Source: Latrodectus hesperus (taxonomy: Eukaryota > Arthropoda > Arachnida > Araneae > Theridiidae). Taken from it: a DNA stretch of 64,000 bases. How positions within the stretch are numbered: position 1 is the stretch's first letter; every line of letters starts with the position of its first letter. The notes under the pieces are model-generated. The model was not told the DNA's origin and did no database searches. It saw nothing but the letters and a program-made list of their open reading frames with translations. A program made the translations under genes and the position numbers. The stretch is taken from contig CM075862.1 in NCBI GenBank assembly GCA_037975125.1, positions 59,489,279 through 59,553,278 on the forward strand, read 5' to 3'. This document shows, piece by piece, positions 11,999 to 30,103 of the stretch.

Positions 11999-14900
11999 CT
12001 CATTATTTTTTATGTAATATTACAGCTTAATGTTAACATGTTTAAGCATGCATACTTCTTTATGTAGAGAAAGAAGAGTGAAATTATGAGGATGGAATTA
12101 TTAGGTATTACAAATTAAACAATATTATGTACTAAAAATATATCATAGGTCATTTGGATAAAATAAAGCAAAGTCTGATAAAAGTCTTAAATTTAACCTT
12201 TGAATCTACTTTTGTTGTTTGCGATCGTCAAAGAAACGATTTAACATTGGAATCAACTAAAATAAGTACTATGGTGAATCATCCAAAATAGTGTATTCAT
12301 TCCTATAATTTTAGTTACATAATTATTTACACTTATTAATCTCTGTAATTATTTTTAAATTCTCACTTAAATCTACGACGTAGTTGTGATATAATTTAGT
12401 GCACCTGTAAAATATGTTTCACTGTGCAATGCTTTCCAAAACGTATAGAAATACATTTTTTGTAATTTGTAGATAAAGCAAGTGGTCTATATTTTGTTTT
12501 ATATTTTCATTGTGTAAAAACTTTATGTGATAATAAGATAAAACCTTTACCCTTGCAATGTACGTTTCCTTTGACTGTAAGTGTTTAAGGGAAATTAATT
12601 AACTACAACTGTTCTAGAAATATTAATACTGCAAATTGCTACTTTTTTAGGTTTAGAATTATGATACTCAGACTCCTTCTAATAACCAGTCTCTAGATCT
12701 AGGTATATGGAGAATACAAATGAGTGATTAGATCTCAAAGATGATGCTAAAACATGACAAAGTAATATTATGACAATAATGTGAAGGAAAGTGAAATTTT
12801 GTTGCTAGTGCATTTATAACATCAGGGGAACCTAAATGTGAACAAAACACATTTCCATATTATTTCTCAAGAAATTATTATGATAAGTTTAGTCTGATCG
12901 TATGTTTTTATCCGATTACTTTCTTCATTCAAAAATTTAACAGTGATTGGCTTTATAAAATCTGTTGGTGGAGTGCTATCTTCGTGAATACATTAATTTA
13001 GTTACACATTTATCAACGTATTATCTTGTTTTAATTTTACTTCCACATATTTTGATCCTGAAATATAAAATTATTCTTTGCCTTTCTTAGAATTATTAAT
13101 TTGCCTTGAAACTAAAATATTTTTAATGGGATCTAACATAAATAATTTATATCACTTTGTGTTTTAAACATCACTTTATTTTATAATAAGAAAGTGAATA
13201 TATTCATCCATTAAAATTAATAAATGCAATGTTGTTTATATTTTTCTATATTTTAAATAAATATTAATACGTTAATATTTTCATACACCTATAGTGCGAA
13301 AAATTGTTTCTATAAGATTATAGATAAACAGTTTTACTGCTAAAAATCTCTGAATTATTTTCTCAATTTTTTTGACTAATTAAAAGAGTAGAGACATGAT
13401 TTTCATGTATACATAATCAAAACATTTAATTCAATTAAGTTGAACATAAATAATATATTTAATAAATAAAAATAATTAAAAATAATACAAAAGATAATTA
13501 AAAGAGTAAAATTTGCTATTATTGTTTAATTGATTCAATTTGTTTTATTTCATGCTCATGCCCGTTATATATTTAAATCTAGAATGAAACGAAAATGTTA
13601 TGCATTAAAATCAATTAATAAAAGCAGGGAAGATTTCAAATTGTGTTAACTTGAAAAACTCATTTTTTGATTTTCATTTCTTTATCTTTAACAAAGTATT
13701 TTTGTTAGAAAATTATTTTTATTTAGACTGCTATTTTAAATAGTAATTAAAAAAAGAACGAATAATTAACATTTTATTTCCTAAATTGATAAATTTGAAT
13801 TACTTTATTGAAAACAATCAGCCCAAATTTAAAAAATTCATTATGTTATAAGCACATACATTTTACTGAAAAATGTAAGATGAAATTAATGTTTCTGTAT
13901 TTATGTAGTAAATAGCAGAATTGCTTGCAAATTAAGGTTTTAAATTGTGTAAAAATAAAAATTAGTACTGAGATGATTTACAGTTGTCTAACTTAATTTT
14001 ATAACAAAATAAATAAATAAATAAAACTGAAATTACATTTCAATTTTTATTCTTCAATAAGAAATTTGTTTTAAATGTAAAAGTTTGAAGCTTCAAATTA
14101 GGAATACCGAGAGGTAAAAATAAATGTTATTCTATGTTTAAATACATCTTGAATTTTGAGCGAGCGTTTATAAATTTTCAATTTCCAAGTCCAATTGGAA
14201 TTGAGTAAAAACCTAAATGCCTAAAATCATAATCTTCTATGTAAACTAATTTTTTTAAATATATTTTTCCCTCTTTTAAATCAGACCATCTTAAAAACGA
14301 GACAAGATTGAAAATTAATTTAATTCAAACATTATTTTTTAGTTTAAGAGTCTTTTTAAATGAATTCATTTCCTAATAATTTTTAAAAAATTAATTAAGT
14401 CGCTAGAAATATATTTATCTAATAAATAATATCAACTAACTTGATTAGGATGATGAAAGATAATAAATCATTATTCTTTTATGAACATTTTCATAAGCTA
14501 TTAACATCATGTGAACGTGACATCACTTTTAAACTTCTTCCAACTTCCTTGACAAAGTTGTAGACAGCCCCTTCTCACTTAAATTCTTGGTAGACTGAGT
14601 AGGAGACACTATTTGCATTTCCATGATTCTCTGCACTGTGTGCCGAGATAATGAGGATACTTGCGTGAATAACCCAGTCTCTCATGATTCCAAAAAAATG
14701 TCTTTATTTTGGCCTTGAGTTGTGAAGTTTTGTTCATCCGTATCTCAGCTACTCTCCATTTACAATGCTTTTCGATCATTTACGATGATTTGTATGCAAG
14801 AAGATTCACAAGGGCTAAAAAAAAGATGAAAATCTCTCCGACCGTAAAAAGTAAAAAAGACACACATTTTATCCTAGTACGATGTACAAAAACTTTTTTT

Positions 14901-15984
14901 TTTATGAGATATAAGAATTCTTTGCCCTCTTTTTCAAAGTTTTGATATTTTTACGCACTTTTTAGTTTTATGGGAGCCAATCTTTCATGAATGGATGATT
15001 TTTATCTGTATTCTAATAGTGCACTGGAGTATGACAATGATTCCAGTCGTCACTTTGAGTGCATGAAAAGAGAATATAAAATTGAGTTTTACCATCAATA
15101 AAAAAATGAGAATCCATTTTTTACACAAGTGTTTACATTACATGATAATGGATTTTCCAAAATCCATTTTGTTAATAATTTATTTGCAGTTGTACAATTA
15201 CATCGTATCCAATTATGAAAAAATATTTTAGTAAGTTATCCTTTTAAAAGAAATTTCAATTAAGGAAATACAATTTTTAAAAGAATAATTTTAAGTACTA
15301 ATTGTTATATACTTGCATGTTATTGATAACAATATGACACACATTTATTAATGATACTTAAAAGAAATTTAATAATTATAAGGATTACTAGTTTAAAGCT
15401 ATTGAGGGAAATTTATTTAATTGTTGTATCACAAAATATGCTATTCATATTCTTAAAGAATAATATTGTTTTGGGTTAATATTATTAACAAACTTTTAAT
15501 GCAACAAGCGTTAAGGAATCAACGACAGCTAAGAATTTCAATTAGTTTCGTGATTTAAATTCTACTAATTTACTTGCGGTGGAATTGGAGTTCGTTGATT
15601 ATTAATTCAAATGTGATTCGCTAGCTTGAAGTTGGAATAATTTTACGACAAAATAATGAATGTCTGCAAAGTTTCTGTTCAATCTCATGATCTGCAAACT
15701 GTTCTAACTAAACTTATGTTGCTACAATACAATCTTCTACTAATTCAATTACTCAGTAAATGTTTCTGTCAATTTAGTTTATAATTTAAATGATGATGCA
15801 GCAAAATGAAAAATAAATAGAATAATTCAAATTTATGTAAAACTTTATATTTATTCAAGTAAAGTTTAATATAAATTATAGATATAAATGGGTATGTAAA
15901 TTTCTGTAATGTTAAATATATGTGTGTGTGACCAAAGGAATAAATGCAAATTTAAAAATGATAAGTTTTATGTGGTTCTACCAA
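11999..15984. other. AT-rich non-coding DNA
   Basis: Mostly A/T homopolymer sequence. A somewhat more complex patch at about 14510-15070 contains a 78-codon plus-strand frame (14709-14945) rich in Lys and Phe with no recognisable domain. I do not call a gene here. Confidence 0.45.
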
Positions 15985-16080
15985 CTGATATACACGCAGA
16001 AATGCCCCCCTTTGTTCAACAGTAGAAGGAATCGAACCCAATATTCTTCGATGTGAAGGGCGCATTCCTTGTACAATACC
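15985..16080 (-). mobile_element. Degenerate tRNA-like SINE head
   Basis: On the minus strand a perfect B-box word (GGTTCGATTCC) follows, at a spacing suitable for a tRNA, a TGGTATTGTAC segment that could be a mutated A box. The stems cannot be folded into a convincing cloverleaf, so it is not a functional tRNA gene. It most likely represents the 5' end of an old tRNA-derived SINE. It is not obviously the same family as the copies at 4071 and 23175. Confidence 0.4.
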
Positions 16081-17696
16081 ACTTTATTGTTAATGTTTAA
16101 AAGAAATTAAATTAGGAGTATTAAGGTAGTTGAACATTAGAAAATTTGATTAAAACAATTTAGAATTGAATATTAACCAAATGTTGAAAAAATAATACAT
16201 GAAAGTATACCTTATGTTTTCTACTTCGTTACTAAGGTTAAAGGTATTTCGTCAATGTAAAACGTCAAAATTACTGAAGTGCTTAGTATAAATAAGTGAA
16301 ATAAAACTTTACAGGAGTAAAATGAAATACATTTTTTATTTATTTAAATAAATTCAATTTGATCATTGAATAATAGTGAAATACTTAATATTGAAAACAT
16401 AACTTTAGATCTATGATACTTTCTATTTAAATTTTTCTCAGCAACAATTGCTTGTTAAATATTTACAGGAACGTCTGGAATTTAAAACAATTGCTCATAA
16501 TCTTCAGCAATGAAAATTGCTTTTTGAAAATCGGTATTTTTATACTCATTGGTAGTTGCAGTCTAAATAATGCTAACTGCATATTGTTGATTACAACATT
16601 CTCTAAAATTTTAACTGATCCTTTATACTTTATTTTAAATTAAAATTAGATTTGCAGAGTTTTTAATTTATAAATTTGTGTCCGAATGATTTTACATGTT
16701 GTTATTTAATAAAATTATTGCGTATGTGCGATTTAAAAACACACATTAATGTTTCATGCAAAATAATGTGTGCAACTCTGTAGATAAATTAAAACAAATT
16801 TCTGCCAAGAATAACTATGCTTCAAACAGCTTTCAAAATCGTTTTAATTGCTTAGTTCTTATTAATTTTAAATCGCCTCTTTTCATTAGTAAACCCCTGA
16901 GGGAAAATAAATAGATTGAACATTTAAATATATGCAACTTGTTTTTATGCATTTAAAAGATAATAATTTAAAATGTTTTGAATTTAAATCTAATCATCAT
17001 AATAAAAATCTTTTTTCTGTATTTCAATTTTATGTTTCTTTAACTTTTTTTTTATTTATTAGAAAGTTACAATGAAAATATTTTGAATAATACTTTAAGA
17101 TGTGAAAAAAAATGTTCGTCTGAAAGATATTTCTCCTTACTGAGAAAAAAAAACATGCGATAAATTCGATATTGATAATCACTCGTACATTTTTTGCCTG
17201 TCCGAAAAATCGAAATATTTTCCTTTGACATAAAGATAATTAGATAAATCACAAGAATAAGCACAAAAGAAGTTAAAAAGGAGAAAAATTTAAAAAAAAA
17301 TTCTAAAAATGCTAATGAAATATTTATTGTTAAAGAACAATAGTCACTTGCTAGTCATTGCAACTTAAATGCAAGAGTTATATCAGTAGTGATTTTTGGA
17401 GAGAAAGCCTTTATATTTATTAAATTCAAAGCGAAATGGAAATAATATAATTATATGTGAATGTCATAAAAGTGATTTACATGCAAATTATTCTCATTAA
17501 TTAACATTTAAAATCAAATATTTATATAAATTAATGAAAGAATACATTTCACTAAACTGTGTGTCTGAATATGTAAAATGACAATATTTCTTAAAACTTT
17601 TTTAATAAAGTTTCAGAAAATGTTTTATGTTTCTAAGGAGTGGTTTAATTGTTTAAGCGTTTGGAGGGAATCTTATAATATATTTAATATTTAACA
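16081..17696. other. AT-rich non-coding DNA
   Basis: Short open frames at 16452-16643 (+) and 17067-17264 (-) show only A/T-biased residues. No other feature seen. Confidence 0.5.
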
Positions 17697-17753
17697 AATA
17701 AAAATTCTGGATAAGAAATTCTGAAGAATAAAAATTCTGGATAAGAAATTTTG
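17697..17753. repeat. 30-bp tandem duplication (about 1.9 copies)
   Basis: A unit starting AATAAAAATTCTGGATAAGA is repeated immediately (17697-17726, then 17727-17753). The shared part is identical except near the end of the second copy, so this is a recent local duplication. Confidence 0.9.
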
Positions 17754-19345
<1,592 letters not shown>

Positions 19346-22300
19346 TTATGCATATATGAGACGGGACAAACTGTTGGTATTGAGATGTGTGTGTGGGTTA
19401 CTGATGATAATATTTAATAAATAGAAAGTGTTTTTGATCATTATTCTTACTCTAGCTAAATCTTGTGCATTGTTAATTGCACATTAATGGAAGCAATAAT
19501 GATCACATTACTCCTGTATTAATGTTCTGTGACGACTATTTATTATTCTCCACTCTAAGATTTGGTTTAAATCTTGGGTTGAAAAGTTTTATAAATTCAT
19601 TGATTTGATGAATTACACTGAGAAATTCTTTTCTATCTTCTATTAATTTTATTACTATTCATTATTAATCAGTGATAGAATGTGTTAGTAAACAAAAAAC
19701 TTTTTTATAAAATTAATTTGATATTTGAGTAATATAAAAATTCTTTGTTTTTATACTTGCTGCATTGAATATTTTTATATTTCATACCATGACCAAATCT
19801 ATCTATATTCCAGTAATAATAATTATATGATGGAAAAAAATTCTCATAAGGATATTCGTGAATACTTAACAATTTTCTAAATTATAAAATGTTCCTGAAT
19901 TTAAATGTATGTAATTATTTACGTAATAAACAAATATTTTTTAAATTAACTATTTTTAATAACAATAAACAAATTAATTAATTTTAGTTTATATTAAATA
20001 GATTTGATTAAAAAAATGGAAGAGGAGTTTTCAAAGCTCATTATCTTTTTGTGTTTTCTGGGTAATAATGGACTTGTGGAGTTAGTCTAGTATTGGAATT
20101 GGACAATCTGGTATTAGTAACAAAAATTTAGTATTTTATAAATTTTTATATTTATATAGCACTAACCTTCTTGTCCAATAAAGGAATAAAATTTATTAAA
20201 AATTAAACTAAAAAATATATAAACTGTTCTGAATCTAAAATTTAGAAATTGTTTCTTTTTTAAATTTTTAGGGAACAATCATCATAATTTTTTTAATATT
20301 ATTTTCTTTTATGTCAGATTTAAGAGGTTTCAAACTCTCTTTTTGCCTCTTCTATGCTGTCAAATTGTTCAAATAACGAAATGAAGTGAATCAGTTTTAT
20401 AAGATCTAACTCAGCAAAAGCGATCAACAAGGTAATATTTTCTTTTAATTTGAATAAAATGTCTCATATTTGATAGCACGAGTTCAAATTTTTTTTAATT
20501 CAAACAAATTTCTAATTATAAAATGTTATTCGACTTATAAATATAAAATTTAATAAATATTCACTCTAAAGCTATAATACAAATTGTGAACATAAAGACA
20601 AGAGCATTTTTTGCATTTCTCAGACTTATTTTTATATTTAAAACAATCCGGCTAAATGCTCATTTTATTTCTATATTATTTATAAAAAGAATGTGAACTT
20701 GAAAATAAATATACAATGAAAGGCGTTTACTTCCTTTCTTAATTTGTGTGAATAGTTATCAGCTTCCATAAAGTACTTAATGTCAGTTCGAGAAAAAAAG
20801 TCTTAATATATCTGCTAAATTTGTTCATACAAAGGTAATGAAGCATAATAATATGTATTAAAAACATCAATTTTTCCAAAAAATTGAATAAAGAATATAT
20901 ATTGAGTATATAAATAAATTATTAATTGTATTTTATAGTAAGTTGTATACAATTTAAACCATAATTTATAATTTGTCTATTGAAATAACTGCACAATATG
21001 CTATTTTTTGAAACTATATATAATCGAGTTTATGCCAATTAATTTATCTTTTTACTGAAACAAAACTCAAGAATGATGTAAATGCACAAAAAATTATATA
21101 ACTTTTAATTTAATAAGTGCTATATTGCTTAAAATATATATAACCATTAAATGTTGAATGAATTTAATATGATAAAATAAACATGAACCATAAATAGCAC
21201 ACAAGACTAAGATAAACAGATATATTGACATCTGTTTACCTAAGGTTTCCATGAAATATTATAAATTTTCTTAAGAAATATAAAACAATACAGAACTGCA
21301 AAATATGAAATAAACTGTAAAGTAATTCCGTAAATTTCGTAGTCGTAATGTAAAAGTTGAACTTTATCAGTAAAACTTTTGATTAACTATGTAGACTTCA
21401 GATTTTTAAACACATATATACATTGCTACAAAGACTAGGAATTTAATGTGCAACTGTGCATATTATTATTTTTTAAACTCAATTAAGGCTATAGTAGAAT
21501 TTTAAACTTAAAATAAAAACTTAAATATCTTAAATTTTTTAGTCAATTTTTGTAAAATTATATGTAACTTTTTTAATACAGTGAATTTTTCTTTACTTTT
21601 TTTGTAGGATGGCACATCTAAGTTTCTTAGTAATATTTCTAAGCTTTTTATGTTGTTCTCTGTCATTTTTTTATTAAAAATAATTATTATGAGAGAATTT
21701 CCATCTTTATTCTTTAAGGTATGCGTTTATGTGTAATAAGATTAAAATTACCCTTCAGTTCTTAAATTTTTTGTAATTTTCAAATGTATCATAAAATATA
21801 TAATCGTTCAAATAATATTATTGCGTATTCAATAAATATTTTTATTTACATTAATTAATTTAATAATTAATAATCTGTCAAATATTATATTAATTATTTG
21901 TAATTAATTTCAAATAGTTATAAATAATTAATTACAAACTTTTGATGTGTATTAAACTATTTATTTTAATATTATGAGGTTTAAAATATAAAAAGGAGAA
22001 TGTATTTAATAATAATAGGTAATAATAAATTATTTGATTTTAAATTTAAATTAAACAGGAAAATTACATGCAAATAAATAAACAAAAATAGATTGAATTA
22101 TGTCCATTGTTATAGGGGAAAAACGAGAATATATTGAACATTTTCTAAAATTTTTTATATAATCTCATGGTTTTTCCTTTATATTTGAGCCAACACTCAA
22201 ACTTTAGATAATTATCATTATATATTTAAAATCAGGGTTTTTCAAACATACTTAATTCTTCTTTTTAAAATAATTTCAACATGCTTTCAGTTATTTTTCA

Positions 22301-22369
22301 GAAAACTAAATTCCTGTTTCAATTTTTCAATTTCGATAAATCTTCACTTGAGTACTAATGTTCGCTTTG
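19346..22369. other. AT-rich non-coding DNA
   Basis: Uniform A/T-rich sequence, with TTAAT/ATTAA self-complementary words dense near 21840-21960. No gene or repeat family recognised. Confidence 0.5.
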
Positions 22370-22860
22370 AAACAATCCATCATTCTCTATTGTTCCAATT
22401 TCTTAATTTCCCCGGGAGTTTCTCAACCGGCCTTAAAAGATACTTTAAGAGTCACTGAATCGCAATTAATAATCTCTCTCTACTCCCCTACCCAACTTAA
22501 AAAATCAATCACGGAGTAATGAGGGAATTTTGTGCTCCAATATATATTTTCCTTCTGCATCCGGTATGAAACAAAGGGGATTTACGATCGCAGGATTTGG
22601 TAACCTTTAACTGCAGAATCGTGCGATGATGCGTTGCGTAGAACTCTATTAGAAATGTCATTAGTCGGTGAGAAAGTGATTAATCATGACAGGTTTCAGA
22701 TTTATCTGCTCTCCATTTCAACTGTCAGACAGCATTTATCTCGAACCATGGAACAGAAGGCAGGGAGAAAAGCGATACAGGGTACGAAGTGGTTCAAAGC
22801 TTATGAGGAAAAGGGAGAAGGAAATAACTAATTCATGGATTATATTGGGTGATGAGGCTA
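22370..22860. promoter_or_regulatory. Compositional island, possible cis-regulatory DNA
   Basis: This approximately 490-bp block is distinctly less A/T-rich than its flanks. It opens with inverted Sox-type words (AACAAT at 22371-22376 and ATTGTT at 22389-22394) and contains TTAATCATGACAGG and CGCAATTAATAAT homeodomain-type words. Two overlapping plus-strand frames (22634-22831 and 22686-22970) lack any domain I recognise. A regulatory role is an inference from composition. Confidence 0.25.
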
Positions 22861-23174
22861 AAATTTTATTCGTGGTCTCTCTTGATGAAGAAAATAATGA
22901 AATTATCACTCAACACATTTTTTTTAGTTATCATCGTCCTATATCGTTTACATTTGGTGTTTCAACATAAGATATAGTTTCTTTTCGTAGTACAACAATT
23001 GAGGTTGCTTACTTCAAAAAATTACGAGGTTATTTTGATAAAGTATAAAACTGAGTGTTCATATAAATATGATAGGATTAATATTAATAGAAATTCTAAA
23101 GTTATTAAAACGTTAAGGAACTTGGGAACCAAAACCAGGGAATATTTATAATCGGATTTCACAATTTCAGGTAA

Positions 23175-23452
23175 ATTGTTGTTGTCGTGTGCCAGCTAGG
23201 CAGGCAAAATAGGGTGCGCTGCTCCACTTTTCCAACTGAACCATATTTAGGTGTGGAGTCCGACATCCTCAGGTAAACTGTACACAGTAGTATAATAATA
23301 TCGGGTAGGTAATCATTCACAACACATTCATACCAGGAAAGGACAAAATCAGGATAGATAGAGAGAGAAAGTACATCTATGGCCAAACCGGGATTCGAAC
23401 CCAGGACCTCCATATCCGTAGTCATACACGCTAACCACAAAACACGTTGGGT
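23175..23452 (-). mobile_element. tRNA-derived SINE, family A, copy 2
   Basis: Minus-strand head: A-box-like TGGTTAGCGTG, then a B box GGGTTCGAATCCC in the right order and at suitable spacing. The body is shared with the copy at 4071-4348, including the CATTCACAAC-x-CATTCATAC block. The 3' tail is (AAC)n, seen on the plus strand as TTGTTGTTGTCG near 23177. Both pol III boxes are better preserved than in copy 1, so this is the younger or less damaged copy. A 134-codon minus-strand open frame across it is fortuitous. It carries an internal 20-bp word that recurs just outside its 5' end (see the separate repeat). Confidence 0.85.
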
Positions 23453-23474
23453 GGCAGGTAAACTGTACACAGTA
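23270..23474. repeat. 20-bp direct repeat inside and beside the SINE
   Basis: CAGGTAAACTGTACACAGTA occurs at 23270-23289 inside the SINE body and again at 23455-23474 immediately outside its tRNA-like head, where it runs straight into a (TA)n tract. Both copies are identical. Confidence 0.92.
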
Positions 23475-23477
23475 TAT

Positions 23478-23552
<75 letters not shown>
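23473..23552. repeat. (TA)n microsatellite, about 80 bp
   Basis: TA run interrupted once by an extra A at 23490-23491. It abuts the 5' side of the SINE. Confidence 0.97.
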
Positions 23553-24695
<1,143 letters not shown>

Positions 24696-25111
24696 TGATT
24701 ATTACACAAAAATAATTAGTATTATATGAGTTTATATTTATGTTAAAAACATTATCTTAAAAATGTTTTAAGTAAAATTTAATATTCATAATTTTAAAAT
24801 CTGATACTAATTAAAATGATTTGATAAATTATTTACGAGATTAATATACTAAGTTTAATATGCATACATTATCAAACTTTTATTTTACTGAGAGCAAACA
24901 ATTTATTTTGCAGTATTCTACTTGTATGCGAGATAACATTAATTAAATTAATGATCAAAATATTTTTGCATTAAGTTAGATATGGTACAAAGAAAAATAA
25001 AAATGAAGATGCTTCTTATTAGAGAATATTTAAATAAGGCTTATATTATTTAATATAAACAGCACAATGTGTGAATATACATTTTTTGTGTTCAGTTATT
25101 TCCAATTATAA

Positions 25112-28384
<3,273 letters not shown>

Positions 28385-30103
28385 TTGCTGAAAACCACAA
28401 ATTACGTTTTAATCCTTTAAAATCCACTACCAGTTTCTTTACAACAAATAGAAAGCTGTTCAATTACCAGCCTAGGATTTTTCTGAACAACCAACCTCTC
28501 TTATGGATAGATATCCAAAATACCTGGGTTTTGTTATGGACCCTGAGATTACAAGTAATAAGCACATCGACCATCTTGTAGAAAAATGCAGAAAACGGCT
28601 GACTATCCTGAAATATATATCTGGACGCGACTGGGGAGCAGAAGCATTTACGCTTAGAAATACTTACATCGCGTTCTTAAGACCCATCCTGGAGTATGGC
28701 TTCCCAGTTTATACTGCTGTGCCTCTAAGACTAGCCTTCAGAAGCTTGAGCGAGTTCAACTGAATGCAGTTCGGATTATTACTGGTCTTCGAAACAGCTG
28801 TCCTAACGACATTGTTCTATACGAGGCGAATTTGCTACCACTCAGTCACAGAAGAGGCTCAAATCTTGTGAAGTATTTTAATAAACTCTTTAGTTATGGC
28901 TCCCAAAATCGAACCTCTGATTTTCTCAGGGGCTGAAATAATAACCAGAGACTAAAAAGAAAAAGTCCCCTTAGTCAGATAGTCAGTAATAATGTTATCT
29001 CCAATACTGTAGAGTCGCATTCCTTGAACCCATGCATTGACCCATCTGAGGGTCTTAACGGGGTATATTTTCATCCTAATCTTCCTATCGAGGTTAACAA
29101 GTCTTCAGATCTTCCTGAGTACCTAAGGCAACTTGCTCTTGAGTTGATCAACAATATCCATGATGAAGCTGTGCTTATTTACACGGATGGTAGCAGAAAT
29201 GGCAGAACTGGTTCCGGTAGTGGGGTATTTATTAAGTATCAAAACGAATCCCACCAAATCTCAATCAGAAACCCAGACGGCTGTTCTGTCTTTCGCAGTG
29301 AATTTATTGCAATTAATGTGGGTCTTGATACGGTTCTTTTTCTCCCTGGGAATGAGAAAATCTGGATTTTGTCGGACAGCCGGAGCGCCATCCAGCATCT
29401 TACTAACTGGCACAGAGTCCGTGATAATACAGGAGTAGCTATCTTGGACACGCTTAGACAGCTCTCCTCTTCTCGTGATATTCACTTACAGTGGATCCCT
29501 TCCCACGTAGACCTTGCGATTAACGAATTGGCTGATGCCCTAGCAAAAGAGGTACTGACGAGCCTTTGCTTACTCCTGCGTCTCTTACCTATACTGAACT
29601 ATACTCTAGACATAAAGGCCTTGTTCGGTCTGCATTTGCCATTCCCCCTGTGCACCATAGGTACCAGGGTATTCATCCCGGCGGATCTCTATCCCTCCGG
29701 TGCAGCAGACTGGAACAAACTACAATAACACGTTTTCGAAGTGGCCACCTAAGATCATTGACATTTAACAACAAAGAAAAGGAATTTCCAATTTGCGCTA
29801 AGTGTTCCAAAAGCCAAGCCACTCCGGATCATATCCTTGAGTGCTTGAGACTCGATAAAGAAGATCTACTGGAGCGACCATTATTGGTCATTGATTTCCT
29901 GAGAGTGTGCAATATCATAGACTTGGTCAAGCGCTGCTAGACAACAGGGATCAGCAACAACAACACAACACCATTTATTAATATTTCATATTATTTGGAA
30001 TTATTTTATATTTTTTCTTTTATTATTTTAAAAATATCCTAATTTATGAGCCATTAAAATGGTGTCAGATAGTCAAATTAAACATTAAACATTAACAGTA
30101 ACA
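28385..30103 (+). mobile_element. 5'-truncated non-LTR retrotransposon (RNase H-bearing, I/Jockey-like group)
   Basis: The element begins abruptly inside the reverse transcriptase, just after the active-site box (first readable residues AENHKLRFNPLKS), continues through thumb, RNase H and a C-terminal zinc-knuckle-like motif to a TAG at 29938-29940, and then a short A/T-rich 3' region. It ends near 30103 with a short ATTAAAC heptamer array at about 30077-30095. Truncation at the 5' end with a simple-repeat 3' tail is what target-primed reverse transcription leaves behind. GC content is far above the flanks. I could not find a convincing target-site duplication. Relatives: the fragment at 50706-50894 on the other strand, and perhaps the debris at 1306-3060. 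Confidence 0.88.
28388..29940 (+). pseudogene. ORF2 C-terminal half: reverse transcriptase thumb, RNase H, zinc knuckle
   Basis: Copies of this protein in live elements reverse-transcribe the element RNA at the target nick. The reading frame changes near 28500, near 28735 and near 29548, and a TGA stop lies at 28934-28936, so this copy is dead. Domains in order: reverse transcriptase end with KYLGFVMDPE and RPILEYGFPVY (28503-28763), then KLERVQLNAVRIITGLR in the next frame; RNase H at about 29165-29560 with all four acidic residues (Asp in YTDGS at 29186, Glu in RSEF at 29300, Asp in LSDSRSA at 29375, Asp in ELADALAK at 29534) and IPSH before the last. The C-terminus has a C-x2-C-x8-H-x3-C motif (CAKCSKSQATPDHILEC) followed by LLVIDFLRV near 29890. 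The RNase H portion is unbroken for over 230 codons. Confidence 0.88.

Noticed and set aside
14709..14945. 78-codon plus-strand gene
   Set aside because: Lys/Phe-rich, no domain, no conserved start or splice context.
16010..16075. Functional tRNA gene
   Set aside because: The B box is perfect, but the acceptor and anticodon stems cannot be paired. It fits a SINE head.
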